Of a stretch of 64,000 bases of DNA, positions 37,863 through 50,196 are shown one piece after another. The notes beneath the pieces were generated by a model, which saw only the letters and a list, made by a program, of their open reading frames with translations, did not search any database and had not been told where the DNA came from. The stretch is from Rhizophagus clarus. Its lineage: Eukaryota > Glomeromycota > Glomeromycetes > Glomerales > Glomeraceae. The position numbers and the translations under genes are program-made. Position 1 is the first letter of the stretch. Each line of letters begins with the position of its first letter. The DNA lies in NCBI GenBank assembly GCA_015698045.1, contig BLAL01000218.1, positions 992,001 through 1,056,000 on the forward strand, read 5' to 3'.

Positions 37863-40800
37863 TTATTATTATTGTTATCTATTTATTATTGTTATATTAT
37901 TAGTTAGTTATTATTATTAGTTATAATGATGATATAATTATAATTGTTTATTATTATTACATATTATTATTAAAAAATCAAATTAGGAACCCGATTATTT
38001 ATAAATCTCAATGAACCAATCTAAAATGTCATGTACGTAATTATTTGAATGGCATATGACATAAAATTACGCAAAACAATTGTGATATACCATAATTAGG
38101 TAAATTTTTAGGTTATTGATTGTTATTTTTATAAATAAAAATAATTTTTTTTTTTTTTTTTTTATTTAATAAATTTTATATTAAACGGTACGCGAATTTT
38201 TTTTATTTTTATTTTATTTTATTCTTTTTTTTTTTTTTTTAAAAAAAAAAAAAAGTTTCCGTATCAAAAAAAAAAAAAAAAAAAAAAATATCTTTTTTTT
38301 TCTCCTGCTGGGAATTTCGGAGTTTTGAATTGAATTTTTATAGTTAAAAAAAAAATCATGAAAAAAAAAATAAAATAAAATAACAAGTTAATTTGGGAAA
38401 ATAAAAAAATTTTTTTTTTTTTTCGTATATATAAAAAAAAATAAAAAAATAAATAAAATAAAGAAAATAAATAAATATAAATAAATAAATAAATAAAAAA
38501 AAAAAAATTTTTTTTTTTATTGTGATAAGGAACTTTCACTGGATAAAATTGAAAGCAAATTAAAAAAAATGACTTTTAACGATTCGTTAATTTATATTGG
38601 TTCAAATTTATTTTAACAATTCCAAAATTGTTATTCATATAATAATACATACATGTATATATTATTTTTTAAAATAGAATATAATATTTATTTATTTTTT
38701 TCTTTCGTTTATATTCTACTTTGAATCATTCAAAGTATCTTTACGAAAAATTTTTCTTTCTTTTAAAAAGCAATTATTGGAAATTTTGTTATAAATGTAA
38801 TGCGTTTGCATGCAGAATGTTACATTCATTTAATTTTCCATTCTTTGAAATCTTTTGAATATGCGTTAAAAAGTTAAGGGAAATAACAGGAAGTGATACA
38901 AGTTTAAAAATGTTATGCGGTTACACGAAATTGGATTTCTTTTGAGCCAAATATGGTTGTGATTGTATAGAAGTTTTTTTTTTTTAAATCATAAGGTGAA
39001 GGACGATAGGGGGGTCGTAAAAGTCACCTGTAAGTCTGTAACTTAAATTTTTTAAAAAAAAACATTTGAAAAATTCGGGTGTACTATATAAATTTATAAG
39101 GTAAATTAAAATAAAATGCCCTATTTTGATTTTTTTTTTTTTTATTATAATTTTTGAAATTTATTTTTAAAAATAGGAAATAATTTTGATATAAAAAAAA
39201 AAATAGTAATTTTGAATGGGAATAATTTTTTTTTTTTTGAGTGGGAATATATACGCCAAAAAAAAAAGAAATAAATAAAAAACTAAACCCGATATTTTCA
39301 GACGCGCTAATAATATAAAGACATGTTTGAATAATTTAACTTTTTTTTACAAAGTTACAACCCTTATTTCAGATTGACAATTAACGTAATCTTTGTATGA
39401 ATCTATGAATCATTAGAAAAAAAAAAAATGGATCCATATATAGTATTTATGGGGTGGTCCGCCGATATAGTACGATAAACCAAAACCTTCAAAAGCGACA
39501 TGATTTTTTTTTTTAGGATAGACATTTCCAATAATTTTTTAATAATTTTCAATAATTTTATTTAATTATCTCACTTATCAATATTGGTCCGGTAAAGAAA
39601 ATTGCGTCATGCATCCTAACAAGAATGCGTGAATAATATATTGCTTCCTATGATATGAGGTTCCCATTTATGTATATTTAATTATCCTGATGCAAGATAA
39701 AAAAAAAAATATTAAACAAAAAAAAAACCCTTAAAAAAAAATAATGAATGTTTGTCGGTTTCGAACTATCTCTACATTGCAGGATAAATTTTTTTTTTTT
39801 TTTAAAGAAAAAATAATTTTTCAAGAAAGATCAACTGTACATTACCCTTTTTTGTCATACTTGCATGTAAAAAATGTAGGGCCCATAACAATTTCCTATT
39901 ATGGTTAATTTCATTTATTATAGTACCGCTTTTCATAAAAGGAAATTTATAGTCTATCTTTTATTTTAAAATAAATTAATATATATTGAATTTAATTATA
40001 TAATTAAAATTTTAATAACATATTTTCGGACAAAGGTTGATCCATGACACGTGCTTGATGTTTAAACCTAAATTAAATAAATAATAATAATAATAATAAA
40101 TTTGAATCTTATAAACTAATTAATAAAATTAATATTTTAAATTCTTATTCGTTACGATTAGTTGGGACAAAAAATGACTGAAACATATTTTAAACTTTCC
40201 GGGGAATACCCACGCATATTACGTGTTAGAACTTTTTCTATTTATGTCTTTTAATAACTTTAACCCTTACTGTAGTAATACAATAAGACAATAGAAGTGT
40301 TAAAATCACCCTTTCAATTAATTATTATTAAGCAATTTGTGGCGAAAAGGCGAAAAAAAAAAGGCATCACGTGAACTATAAATGATTACCAGGACTGAGT
40401 CAAGCTTTGCGTTCTTGTCACACCAAAAAAAGAACATGTCAACAAATAGTCGGTCACACCAAATCATTGAAAATATTCCCTTTTTAGTTATTATTATTAC
40501 AATCCTTTTGATCCTAAGACTTCTTTTTATAACTTTTAATGGAGACTCCCGAGAATAATAAATTTTTATATTACATTGTACTTGCACGTACCCCATAAAA
40601 CTTCTCCACAATGACTCCATAAATTATTTAATATAAAGGAGAGAGGAAATATTTTAATTGGTTCAGATTTGAGATTAGTAAACTATCACATGATGGTGTT
40701 GTTAGGCGGACCTTACCGAAAAAGTTTCTTTCTTTGGAATACTATTTTCAGAAAAAAGAATCTTACAAAAAAAGGAATCGCGCAGTCGCGCAGTTTTTTT

Positions 40801-41018
40801 TTTTTTTCCTGCGCATTTCCTTTTTTTTACAGATCAATCAGGATCGATACTTTGTGCATTTTTTATTGTGGTACGAAAATAAAGAGATCAAATGAATCAA
40901 TGAATACAAAAAAAGATATCTCTCAAATCTAAATCATTCGTTATTGGCTAAGAACAATGTTGGTTATGTTCAAGTGAACTTTATTGGACTTTTAAAATTA
41001 TTAAGTTCAATAGCCCAA

Positions 41019-41186
41019 ATGGCAGAACCAATAACCATTGTTGATTGAGAGAGTTGGCGTTTTGGAAATTTAGGTCGAACTGTTGAAGTAGTTGAGTTAA
41101 GTGAACAAAGGATTTCGTTCACAATTGGAGATTATAAAATTAAGTACAATAAAAAGCTATTTGGACTAAAAACATTTTTAAAATGA
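41019..41186 (+). pseudogene. Possible short coding relic
   Basis: A 55-codon frame from ATG at 41019 to TGA at 41184 with one in-frame TGA at codon 10. After it reads ESWRFGNLGRTVEVVELSEQ, which has ordinary amino-acid composition unlike the surrounding low-complexity DNA. Family not recognised. Confidence 0.22.
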
Positions 41187-41592
41187 TAGTTTGCACTTAA
41201 AAATTAATGATTCAGCATAATGTGACGGTTTATAATAAATGCGCCTAATGAATGTTATAAAATATAAGTCGATCTAATGTGATGGTCTACGAAAAATGGG
41301 TTCAAGGGTTATTGCAAACATTATAATGATCCAGCAGAAATATAAAGTTGCTATAACAGAAAGGTGTTATTTATAAAAGTAAATCTATAAATACAATGAT
41401 AAAATTCGCAAAATCTACGATAGAAATTGTGTAATATTAAATTTTCTTATAAAAAAAAAAAATAAATGATACTTTATCTATTTTACTAATTTATTTTGAT
41501 AATTTCGTTTATGTTTTTTTTTAAAAAAAAAAAAGTTTGAACATTTGGTTGGTAGCAAAGACAGTAAAGATAGTACAATGAATCACTTTCTT

Positions 41593-41630
<38 letters not shown>

Positions 41631-41814
41631 ATTATTACAGTATAGAAAATGTATAACTTCTTTGTATTAAAGATGGTCTGGTGTTGCTAGTTTTTAATTT
41701 CATAAATTTTTTTACATTCCTTCTAAAAGCGAGGATTACTTATATAATTTTATTACCAAGTACTTTACGTCTAAGAAACGGTACCAAGGTTTATATATAA
41801 TGGAATCTGTCACG
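41187..41814. other. Intergenic, poly-A tract
   Basis: Nothing coding seen. Includes an A homopolymer of about 30 bases at 41598-41628. Confidence 0.5.
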
Positions 41815-42018
41815 TTATGCTGACAGATAGATTAATTGAACTCTAGGAACTTCACACCTTCCCAATTCTATTACGCGGTTCACAATATCCAGGTATCTTG
41901 CGGTACGAAATTTTTTTACCATAAACAAAGTATTTTTAAAACTTTCATTACAATCAAATAATTGTTTTACACGTGTCGCCTGAGTAAAATTAAATTGTTT
42001 AAATAAATAATATAGCAA
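41815..42018 (-). pseudogene. Possible terminal exon or gene relic
   Basis: Minus-strand open frame of 67 codons; the part from ATRVKQLFDCNESFKNTLFM to RVIELGRCEVPRVQLIYLSA has normal protein composition and follows a plausible 3' splice site (TTTACTCAG at about 41980). No upstream exon could be assigned. Family not recognised. Confidence 0.28.
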
Positions 42019-42564
42019 AAGAAATGTCAGAAAAAAAGAAGGGTACTATATATACGTAAGAGACCTGCGTTATATGGTAATTGTTTCCTTTCGCAGAACA
42101 CCTTAAATTACTATTCGGATTTCAACAACAACCTTCTCAATAATATTTTCAATAATATTTTCAATAATATTTTTCACTCTGGTACTTCCAATATAAAAGA
42201 TAAGTTTCTGGTGTTGTCGCGTATTCATTACATTACTTAAATGCTAATAGAGTATTGAATTTGATAAGTACTTGACGTTTTCAATCTCGTTATTTCCCGA
42301 TATCTGATATCTAATTAGTCCATTTGTCACCCGCTCACCCCAGCGACACGCATACATTATAGAAACTTTGTTTAATAGTTTTTTTTTTTCTCGCGTTTTT
42401 CTTTCGACACATTTCTACGTACAATATGTTAAACAGGGAGGAAAAATTTTATTGAAATTGATTCTCAAATTAAAAAAAAAAATCTACCTTATTTATTCCA
42501 TTTTATTACAAAGTAGAACTCATGTCAAGTTGAAATTCTAATGTATAATAATACGAATTTTAAT

Positions 42565-42747
42565 TCAAGCTACTTTAACAATGTCGGCACAAGGACTAAC
42601 TGCCCACTTTTCGAGTAATAGATCAAGTACTTCCGTACTGATACTACTTCTTTCCTTGATAAAGGATAAATTTCCCGACCTATTCTCTGAAAAGGCGGAA
42701 AAATGCCATCTCAATTTAAGAAAAAGGAAAAGGAAAAAATAAAACAA
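42565..42747 (-). pseudogene. Possible terminal exon or gene relic
   Basis: Minus-strand frame whose second half reads FIKERSSISTEVLDLLLEKW and ends PCADIVKVA before a stop, after a plausible acceptor CCTTTTCAG near 42690. It may belong to the same lost gene as the block at 41815, but the two cannot be joined with confidence. Confidence 0.25.
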
Positions 42748-42903
42748 CTTAAACTAAAACAATATGAAACTGTCTGAGAGATAATTGAAAAAAAAAATAC
42801 CATCGTACTCCTCACTATCTAAACCCTAAGCTACTTAATTTTTTCAATTTTGTCACCGCTACGATATTATCGGTATCTTAGCAGTTTTGGAATCCGTCTT
42901 TTT

Positions 42904-42904
<1 letters not shown>

Positions 42905-42948
<44 letters not shown>
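42905..42948. repeat. Long poly-A tract
   Basis: More than 40 consecutive A residues, the longest homopolymer in the window. Confidence 0.95.
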
Positions 42949-42953
<5 letters not shown>

Positions 42954-44313
42954 ATGATTTTCCTATAAAGCTCTATAATATCACGTGATTTATTCAACAG
43001 TTTCTCCAGAGTAAATCATAATGCTGGTCAGCGTTATTTAAATTTTAACAAAAATTTTGATAATCAATGAAAAAAAAAAAAATATATCAAATTTTGAAAA
43101 TTTTTTTTTTTTTTTTAAAAAAAAAAAGAAATTCTTGCTTTTATTCATAAATATAACAATATCAATTCAAATAATATCGACATACAATAGAAAAAAAAAA
43201 AATAATACCATTTTTTTTTTTTTTTTTACAATAATTCAATAAAATTTTTAATTCTTCATAATTTTTTAAAATTTAGATGATTTTTTTTTTTTTTATCGGA
43301 TGTTTCACCTTTTTTTTTTTTTTTTTTTTTTTTAGCTAAATAAGGTTTTTTTTTTTTAATAAATCAATAAATAATTTTCATAATACTTTCAAATATGATG
43401 ATTGTTCTTGTTTGAAACTTTATTTTTTATTGGAGTTATTGTTGGATTTTCCAATTTTCCAATTCTAATCCTTCCATTAGTATTATACGGAACATCCTAT
43501 TTGTTTTATTGGAAAACTTCTATTAATTATATCTGAATTTGGAAGCGATATCAGAATTTGGAATTGAAGGAATTAAAAATTGGAATTGGAAGAATTGGAA
43601 GTTTCAATGTTGCTTCTAAAATTCTAGTGAACATCATACCACAAAAATTTTTGTATAGTTGTACAAAAAAAACTCTTTTTTTTTTACTTACAATATTTAA
43701 CAACGATTCCAATAAACAAGGATGAACCTTTAAAAAAAAAGAAAAAAATTACGTTGTAAAGAATATTACTAATTAATAGTTGAACTACATTTTGTTTGTA
43801 AACTGTACAGGAATATAATTTAAATCATTCTCAAATCAATTCCATTCAAAAAGTATTTAATGTTTTACAGGAAAACTAAATAAATAATAAATCATAATTG
43901 AAGGAATTAAAGAATTGAATTCTAATATAGTTCTTTGGCTACATAATAATAATTTGTTCATTGGTTCTCATCAGTCACACAAATGCAAAAATAATAGTGG
44001 TTGGAGAATAATTTAACCGAGAATTTAAACTAAAAGATAATTGGCTCATGACGAAAAGCCTTTTAATATTCGGTACTCGGATTAATTATATCCGATTATT
44101 TTAATACAAAATATCACGTGAAAGCAGCCATAATTTTGCAGAAAAAAAAAATGTAATCATTTTTTTTTTACTTTGATGAAAGATGTAATGATTAAGGGTT
44201 ACATAAATTAAATTTTTTCATGCAAGAAATAATATTTAATTATTCTATGTATTTATGTATGATACAATTACATTAAATTACAAATTCTTATGTATGTATT
44301 ATATATATACTAT
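42949..44313. other. Intergenic, no gene seen
   Basis: Low-complexity A/T sequence followed by the 3' flank of the transporter gene. Contains short GGAATTGGAAGAATTGGAAG-like words at 43560-43610 but no coding region. Confidence 0.5.
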
Positions 44314-46762
44314 TTACTCAAAAGCAACTATTGTGTCTGTCCTCGATAATTTGGGTTTATGATTTCCCATAAATAGTGAAGCAATGAAACATAATATGCT
44401 TATTGGTATTTCTGCAGTGAAAGCAGCTCTTAAAGCGTTAACATAAGCGGTAATAACTTGACCTCTTATTTCTAGTGGTAATTGATGAACTACGGTAGCG
44501 GAATCTTTTACTGCGGTAATGAATTCAGGTGGTATTGCAGTTTTCTCTAAATCTGCAGTAAGAACATTTGAGAATATTGTGCCAACTACTGCGACACCAA
44601 ATACGGCCCCAACTAATGATAAAATAAATTAATTAGAATTTTATCGTTATAAAAAATTTAATTTTTAGTATAATAATGATAATATTGTACTTACTTAATC
44701 TAAAGAACATTAAAAGAGCAGTAACAGATGCAACATCTTTATATTCGACAATTCCTTGTGCGCAAAGTAATGTGGTTTGCATAATACCTTAAAAATGAAG
44801 AGTCATAATAATATATCAATAAAAGTTTTCAAAAAAAAAAAGCTCCCAAACAGTCAAATGTAATATTACTTACATCCTATTCCAAAGCCAGCAATAATCA
44901 TATAACCAATTTGAGCAGCTCTTCCTGTATTTTCGTCCCATAAAGTTATCAATCCTACTCCAACTGCGATCAATGCTGCGCCTATTACACATAATGTACG
45001 ATAAGCTACTTTATCGGTTCGTGATACGGCTTGTCCAGTAGATATTGAGGCAGCTACTACACCAAGAATTAATGGAATTAATTCTAAACCTGAACCAGTG
45101 GCTAAAAAGTAAAATTGATGACGTGAGTTTATAAGTTCATGGTAAGGAACTCCAAAAAATTCTTTAAAGACACATACCAGTATCACCTTTTACAACTTGG
45201 AAATAAAGTGGAACGTAATAAACCAATGAAAAGAATGCCATTCCTTGAAAGAAATTTGTAACAAAACATCCAACGACATGCAATCGTTTAAACAAATGAG
45301 CTATAATAATAATAAAAAATTTTATATATTAATGTCATATATTAGTTAACTACTAATACAAATTTTCTCGATTAAATAACTTACGAGGAGCAACGGGTTC
45401 AATCGCTAATTTGCTTTCAACGAAACCAAATATTATATATCCAATAAATCCAACAATTAATAGTACGATAATTATGGGTGAACTCCACGGGTAATTACTT
45501 CCTCCCCAATTCAATGGCAATAAAAGTGCTATGGTAGATGCAACTGCAATTACTGTTCCAGAGTAATCTATTCGTTTAAGTTTTTGCAATAATGAACCTT
45601 TTGGACGTGGTATATGAAGTAAGAATATTACTATAACAACTGTTATTGCTCCCAACGGAAGGTTAATATAAAATGACCATCTAATAAACATAAAGAAAGG
45701 ATTAATAAATAGTTACAGGTTGAAAAGTCAACAATTTGTTGTCAAAATATTTCTTTTGTGTATTTACCTCCAAGTTACGTGATCTAAATTAAGTTAGAAA
45801 ATGAAATAATCGCGTAATTGATTAGTATCTTTATTTGAAATTGACATTTTTTAGTTTGTATTTTGAACTTTTTATTTACCTGTGAAAGCACCACCTAATA
45901 ATGGACCCACTATAGAAGAGATACCATAAACACCTCCAATCATTCCCTGATATTTTCCACGATCTTTAAGCGAAACAATATCTGATATTATAATCATGAC
46001 TAAACTGAGAATGCCGCCACCTCCTACACCGGCTATAGCACGGAAAATAATCATTGTAGTCTATTAATTACGAAAAAATTAGAATTAGAAAACGAAGTAT
46101 CAATAAGACAAAAAAGAATTTTTACTAGTTTAATTAAGTACCATATTTGGAGCTAGACCGCATAGTAAACTTCCTAATTCGAACGTTGTGATTGCAAATA
46201 AGAATGTTGCTTTTCTACCGAAAATATCAGAAAATTTCCCATAGGTTGGTTGAAAAGCCGTCTAAGAACATGCAAAGGGAATTTGCGTAAGAGAAAGCGC
46301 AGTAAAATTAATGAGCACGTGATAAAAAACTTACCATCGTCAGTAAATAAGCAGTGGCGACCCATGCAATTTTATCTAATGCTTCGAATTCTGAAGCAAT
46401 CGCTGGTAATGCCGTCGCAACGATAGTTTGATCTAATGCAGCTAACAGAACACCAAATGCCAATCTTTTTTTTAAAAAGAAAAAAAAAATTTTTTTTCAA
46501 TTGCCGATTAATTTCGGGATAAACATTATTGAGATTAGGTTATTACATACCCAAGCATTACAAGAGCTAATTCAAGCTTCCCTAATTGCACTAGAGGTTG
46601 TCCATTTTTTGGTGTTGTATCATCATCAACTATCGCTTGAGCTTCTATATCGTTGTTTGTCTCATCTTTATTATTCTTGTTATCATTAACGTTTCTTGTG
46701 TCCGCCGTAGTGTTTGAATCCGTCGAAGTTGTCTCTGGAGTCGTAGTTTTTTCTGAAGCCAT
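44314..46762 (-). CDS. Major facilitator superfamily transporter, DHA2 (14-TM drug:H+ antiporter) type, ten exons
   Basis: Exons read on the minus strand: 46762-46551, 46464-46335, 46261-46142, 46060-45880, 45783-45768, 45680-45385, 45300-45178, 45101-44874, 44787-44695, 44612-44314, giving 565 residues with every intron GT-AG and in frame. Residues 1-60 are a polar, acidic cytosolic leader. Family motifs are all present: LDQTIVATALP (81-91), motif A GKFSDIFGRK (122-131), motif B starting Arg161 in RAIAGVGGGG, motif C GISSIVGPLLGG (200-211). The DHVTWRWSFYINLP block is typical of DHA2 proteins and is completed only by a 16-nt exon. Hydrophobic segments continue to near the C-terminus, consistent with 14 helices. 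Known fungal relatives export drugs or move basic amino acids at vacuole or plasma membrane; the substrate is not predictable here. The gene looks intact. Confidence 0.93.
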
Positions 46763-49700
46763 GATTTTTAATTTAGAATCTTTTTTTTTTTATAATTATT
46801 TTAATTCTCTCTTTAATTATGTACGTATTTTTTCTTATAATTTGGCATACAAAAATAGGTTCTTTACAAAAAAAAAAAAAAGATTAATTAAAAAAGATTA
46901 TATTTGTCTTTTTTTTTTTATATATATATATTTTAACGTTAATAAAATAATCTTTGTATCTTTTCACTCTTTTTTTTTGTAGAGTAAAAAAAAAAAAAAA
47001 ATTTTTTTTGACTTTTTAAAATCACCGACATCTCTTTATATATTTTTTAAACAATCGCGATTAACATAGTTTTAATCACATTATTTTTACGCTTCAAGTT
47101 TTATCCGAGGATTATGAATTTTTATTTTCTAATTTGTCATCCGGAATATATTGAAAATTTTCCCGTGAAATTAATGATTACCGGAAAAATATCGTATTTT
47201 TCCGCAACTTAATTAAATTCTTACCATAATTGTATATCATTCAATCAGGTGAAAGCCAATATATAATATTTATCTTTTTTCTATCAAAATTCTATTCCAT
47301 GCGAGCATATGTTGTAATGAACGGTAAAATATTTTTACGGATGCAAACCGTAATGTCTATCACTCGGATAAATTTATCCGGAATCTTTAATTCCACTTGC
47401 ATTTCAAATTGCAAAGTTACAATGTTCACAGATTATTGTCAATCTACCTTAACAGTTAAGAAAGACCGCACCATGAAAATCATGACTATCCCGTTATATA
47501 ATTTACGTCCGAAAATTGAAAAAATTAATTTATTTGTTCGGTCTGCGAACAATGAAATATGGGATTTTTGCTTTTTTCAATGAGTTTTATTTGGCCTTGA
47601 TAACATCGATCCTCGAACCTTCTCATAAGAACTTTATAATCAGCTGCTAAACCAGCAACAATCGCCCTTTCATCTTTCTCAATAAGACTTTATTTGAATC
47701 TCAAAATTTTAGTGGGTAAGCATTCAAAATAGGATGGCATACATTTTAAAGTTCTGCGTCAAATTTAGTCATTTTTCGTCCCATAACCAGTCTTTAAACT
47801 TGGATTCAGTCACACATAAGTACATTGTCTTGGATTAATTAAGGTAAAAGACCAGCCCGAGTGATATTTATCCATTTTTGGAAAATTTAATACTGGAAAT
47901 ACCTCAAAACCTTTTTGGTATTGAACTTCGGAACTTTCCTTACCTAGAAGAAATTGACTCTTTCTCCTTCACTTTATAAAATCAATTCTCATCAGAAAAT
48001 TTTAAAGAGAAAATTAAACCATTTTAAGAAATTGGATGTTAACATTACAATTAAATATGATAACAAAATAAATAAATACTTCAATTTCTCATCTGATTCT
48101 TGTCACAGAAGTAACCTGATCTCATTTTGTGTTACGGCTTATTCGTACCTTCGATTTGGTATTCCAAGTACCTGCATTTAAACGGATATGGCTAAATTAG
48201 GCAGTTTGGAATAATTTTGTCGTACAAAGTGGCACAAAAAATGTTTGATGAGCGGTATTCACCGAATCGGTTAATTATAATAAGCGGATTTTTCATTAGC
48301 AAATATGACGTACATGTATTTTGACGAAGAAAAAATCATCAGATTAAGTTTGTACAAAAAAAAAACAAGACTACTCATGTCAAAAAAATTTTGGGTGTCC
48401 ATTTAATCGTTAAATTAAAATAATTAATAATATATAAATAATATTTTTGGTTAGTAAAAAAAACAAATTTGCTATTTATAAATTAAACTTTTGCCGTAAC
48501 ATGCGACATGTGATTGCATCAATTAATTTGGTTTTTTTTCTTGTTCTTTCTAGAAATATGTATCATAAATATTAGAATATCTGACATGAAGCTCAACGGT
48601 GAACGTTCCACGAAGCTCGATGGGGTTTACCAATTTTATACCATGTTTCCTAATCGTCCGTGATTTTTCAAATGGGCTAAAAAGTCTATCGGTAATTAAA
48701 ATTGTATTAGCCTTCAAATTATTCATAAGAAGCCGTAGTTTTTTGTAAGGCAACGATAATGCCGCGGTTATAAGGTACTATTTTATCTATTTAAAAATTC
48801 ACGAAAAATAAAAAAATTATTTTTGAACAATTTAAAAGCTTGCAGGAAAAAAGATTTAGGTGTCACTTTTTATTTACTGTATAATTGACGGCAGTCTCGA
48901 TAAACGATAAGCCGAAACCTTCGTTATACTGGAATTGGGTTTGGAACGGATTATCGTATGTAATACAATCGTAGAATCAATTTTTCTATTGAAACGAATG
49001 GTTTCGACCACCTGAACAAATTTAAACTTTCCATTATTCTATTTATACAAATTTTTTGTATCAAAGTTGAAAGGTTGGTAACCGGTAATTCTGATCGGAA
49101 TTAAGATTTAAAAATTTGCATAATGCATTAATTCCGGTCAAATTTAATGCTGATCAGAATAACATATAGTACGTGCTAATATACATTTAGCGTTTATTAT
49201 TGTTCATCGTCATGTGAAGTACAGAATCACTTGGATTAAATATATTTCTAATAAATAAATAAGTAACCTTTTACTATATTAAAAAAAAAACAAAAAAAAA
49301 ATTAAAGCTATTATTCAATAACTGTCAGCTGATTTAATTGCAAAAACATATTATTAGCCCGGTTAATTAACCAGTTATCATATCACGGATCAACCGATTA
49401 ATTAATTGGGTTAATTAACCGGTTGCGACATTAATTAATCGATTATTAACCAGTTAAGGATTCATTCAGCCTATAAATGTTATACTCTAGGTTCTTCGGA
49501 CAAATTATAAGTTTAATTATCTCTGTTTTATTCTTGTAGTAAACTTTAACTTAGTGGAAGTTTTTTTTAAAATAGATGATCGATGCAGGAATCCCGAAAC
49601 TCGAAATCTCAATAGTACGTTGTCCAGACATTCTCTTTCTTTGAAATTTTTCTTTTCTTTTATTTTATTGAATATCATGAATAATCATTAATTAGTTTTT

Positions 49701-50196
49701 AGTTTATAAATTAGTTTTTCAATTTTAATTTTTTTTATTCATTAAAATAATACATATTATGACCATGTTATGCCAATTTTTCTCCATAAATAAAATAAAA
49801 TAATTAAAGTATCAAATTACAGTTTCATGAGTTATAGTTAATATTGTTTATTTATCATCACTTGATTTATAACAGTGAAAACTCAAAAAGTGAATTAAAA
49901 ATCAGTGATAGTGAATGTAGTAGTAGTATCAAATAAGGTTGCTGGCGAAATCGTAAATCAAGCTTAAAATGCGGGTGTTGACAAATGTTGTAATATTACG
50001 ATACATAGGTTGCAAATAATTGCAGCACTAACCACAGGCCACTATCAAACTTTGATTTATGTTTGAAGAAATTAAATATCGAAATCAAGTTCCGTGGTAA
50101 TATAACCTATATATTATAAGTAGAATTAATTATCTTAAATAACATTATTAAATTATTAACTTGGCTTTTGAGAAAATTGGCTATAAATAGAGAGTT
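46763..50196. other. Intergenic between transporter and kinase cluster
   Basis: About 3.4 kb upstream of the transporter and downstream of the kinase. Frames at 47230-47583, 47954-48181 (plus) and 48550-48753 (minus) have more normal composition than the surroundings, but no motif, partner exon or family could be recognised, so they are not called genes. A palindromic AT block at 49351-49462 is listed separately. Confidence 0.45.
49351..49462. repeat. Cluster of TTAATTAACCGGTT-type palindromes
   Basis: Repeated GGTTAATTAACC, CCGATTAATTAATTGGGTT and TTAATTAACCGGTT words, each self-complementary or paired with its neighbour. A related word, CCGACTAATTAATCGGTT, occurs at about 54077-54095 beyond the second kinase. 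Confidence 0.7.

Larger units (their letters stand above)
28259..41018. other. Very long gene-poor, low-complexity region
   Basis: Nearly 13 kb in which no coding region can be supported. Open frames here are Phe/Lys/Ile-rich shadows of poly-A/T tracts. It contains the repeats listed separately (31449-31471, 33378-33456, 34441-34501, 34935-35025, 36433-36790, 36827-36882, 37838-37862). 34150-34320 and 35020-35165 are somewhat richer in G+C but give no recognisable protein. Confidence 0.6.

Noticed and set aside
38264-38539. 91-codon minus-strand frame
   Set aside because: Almost entirely Phe, Lys, Ile and Tyr from homopolymers.
46501-46982. Plus-strand frames over the transporter start
   Set aside because: Antisense shadows of the transporter's first exon and leader.
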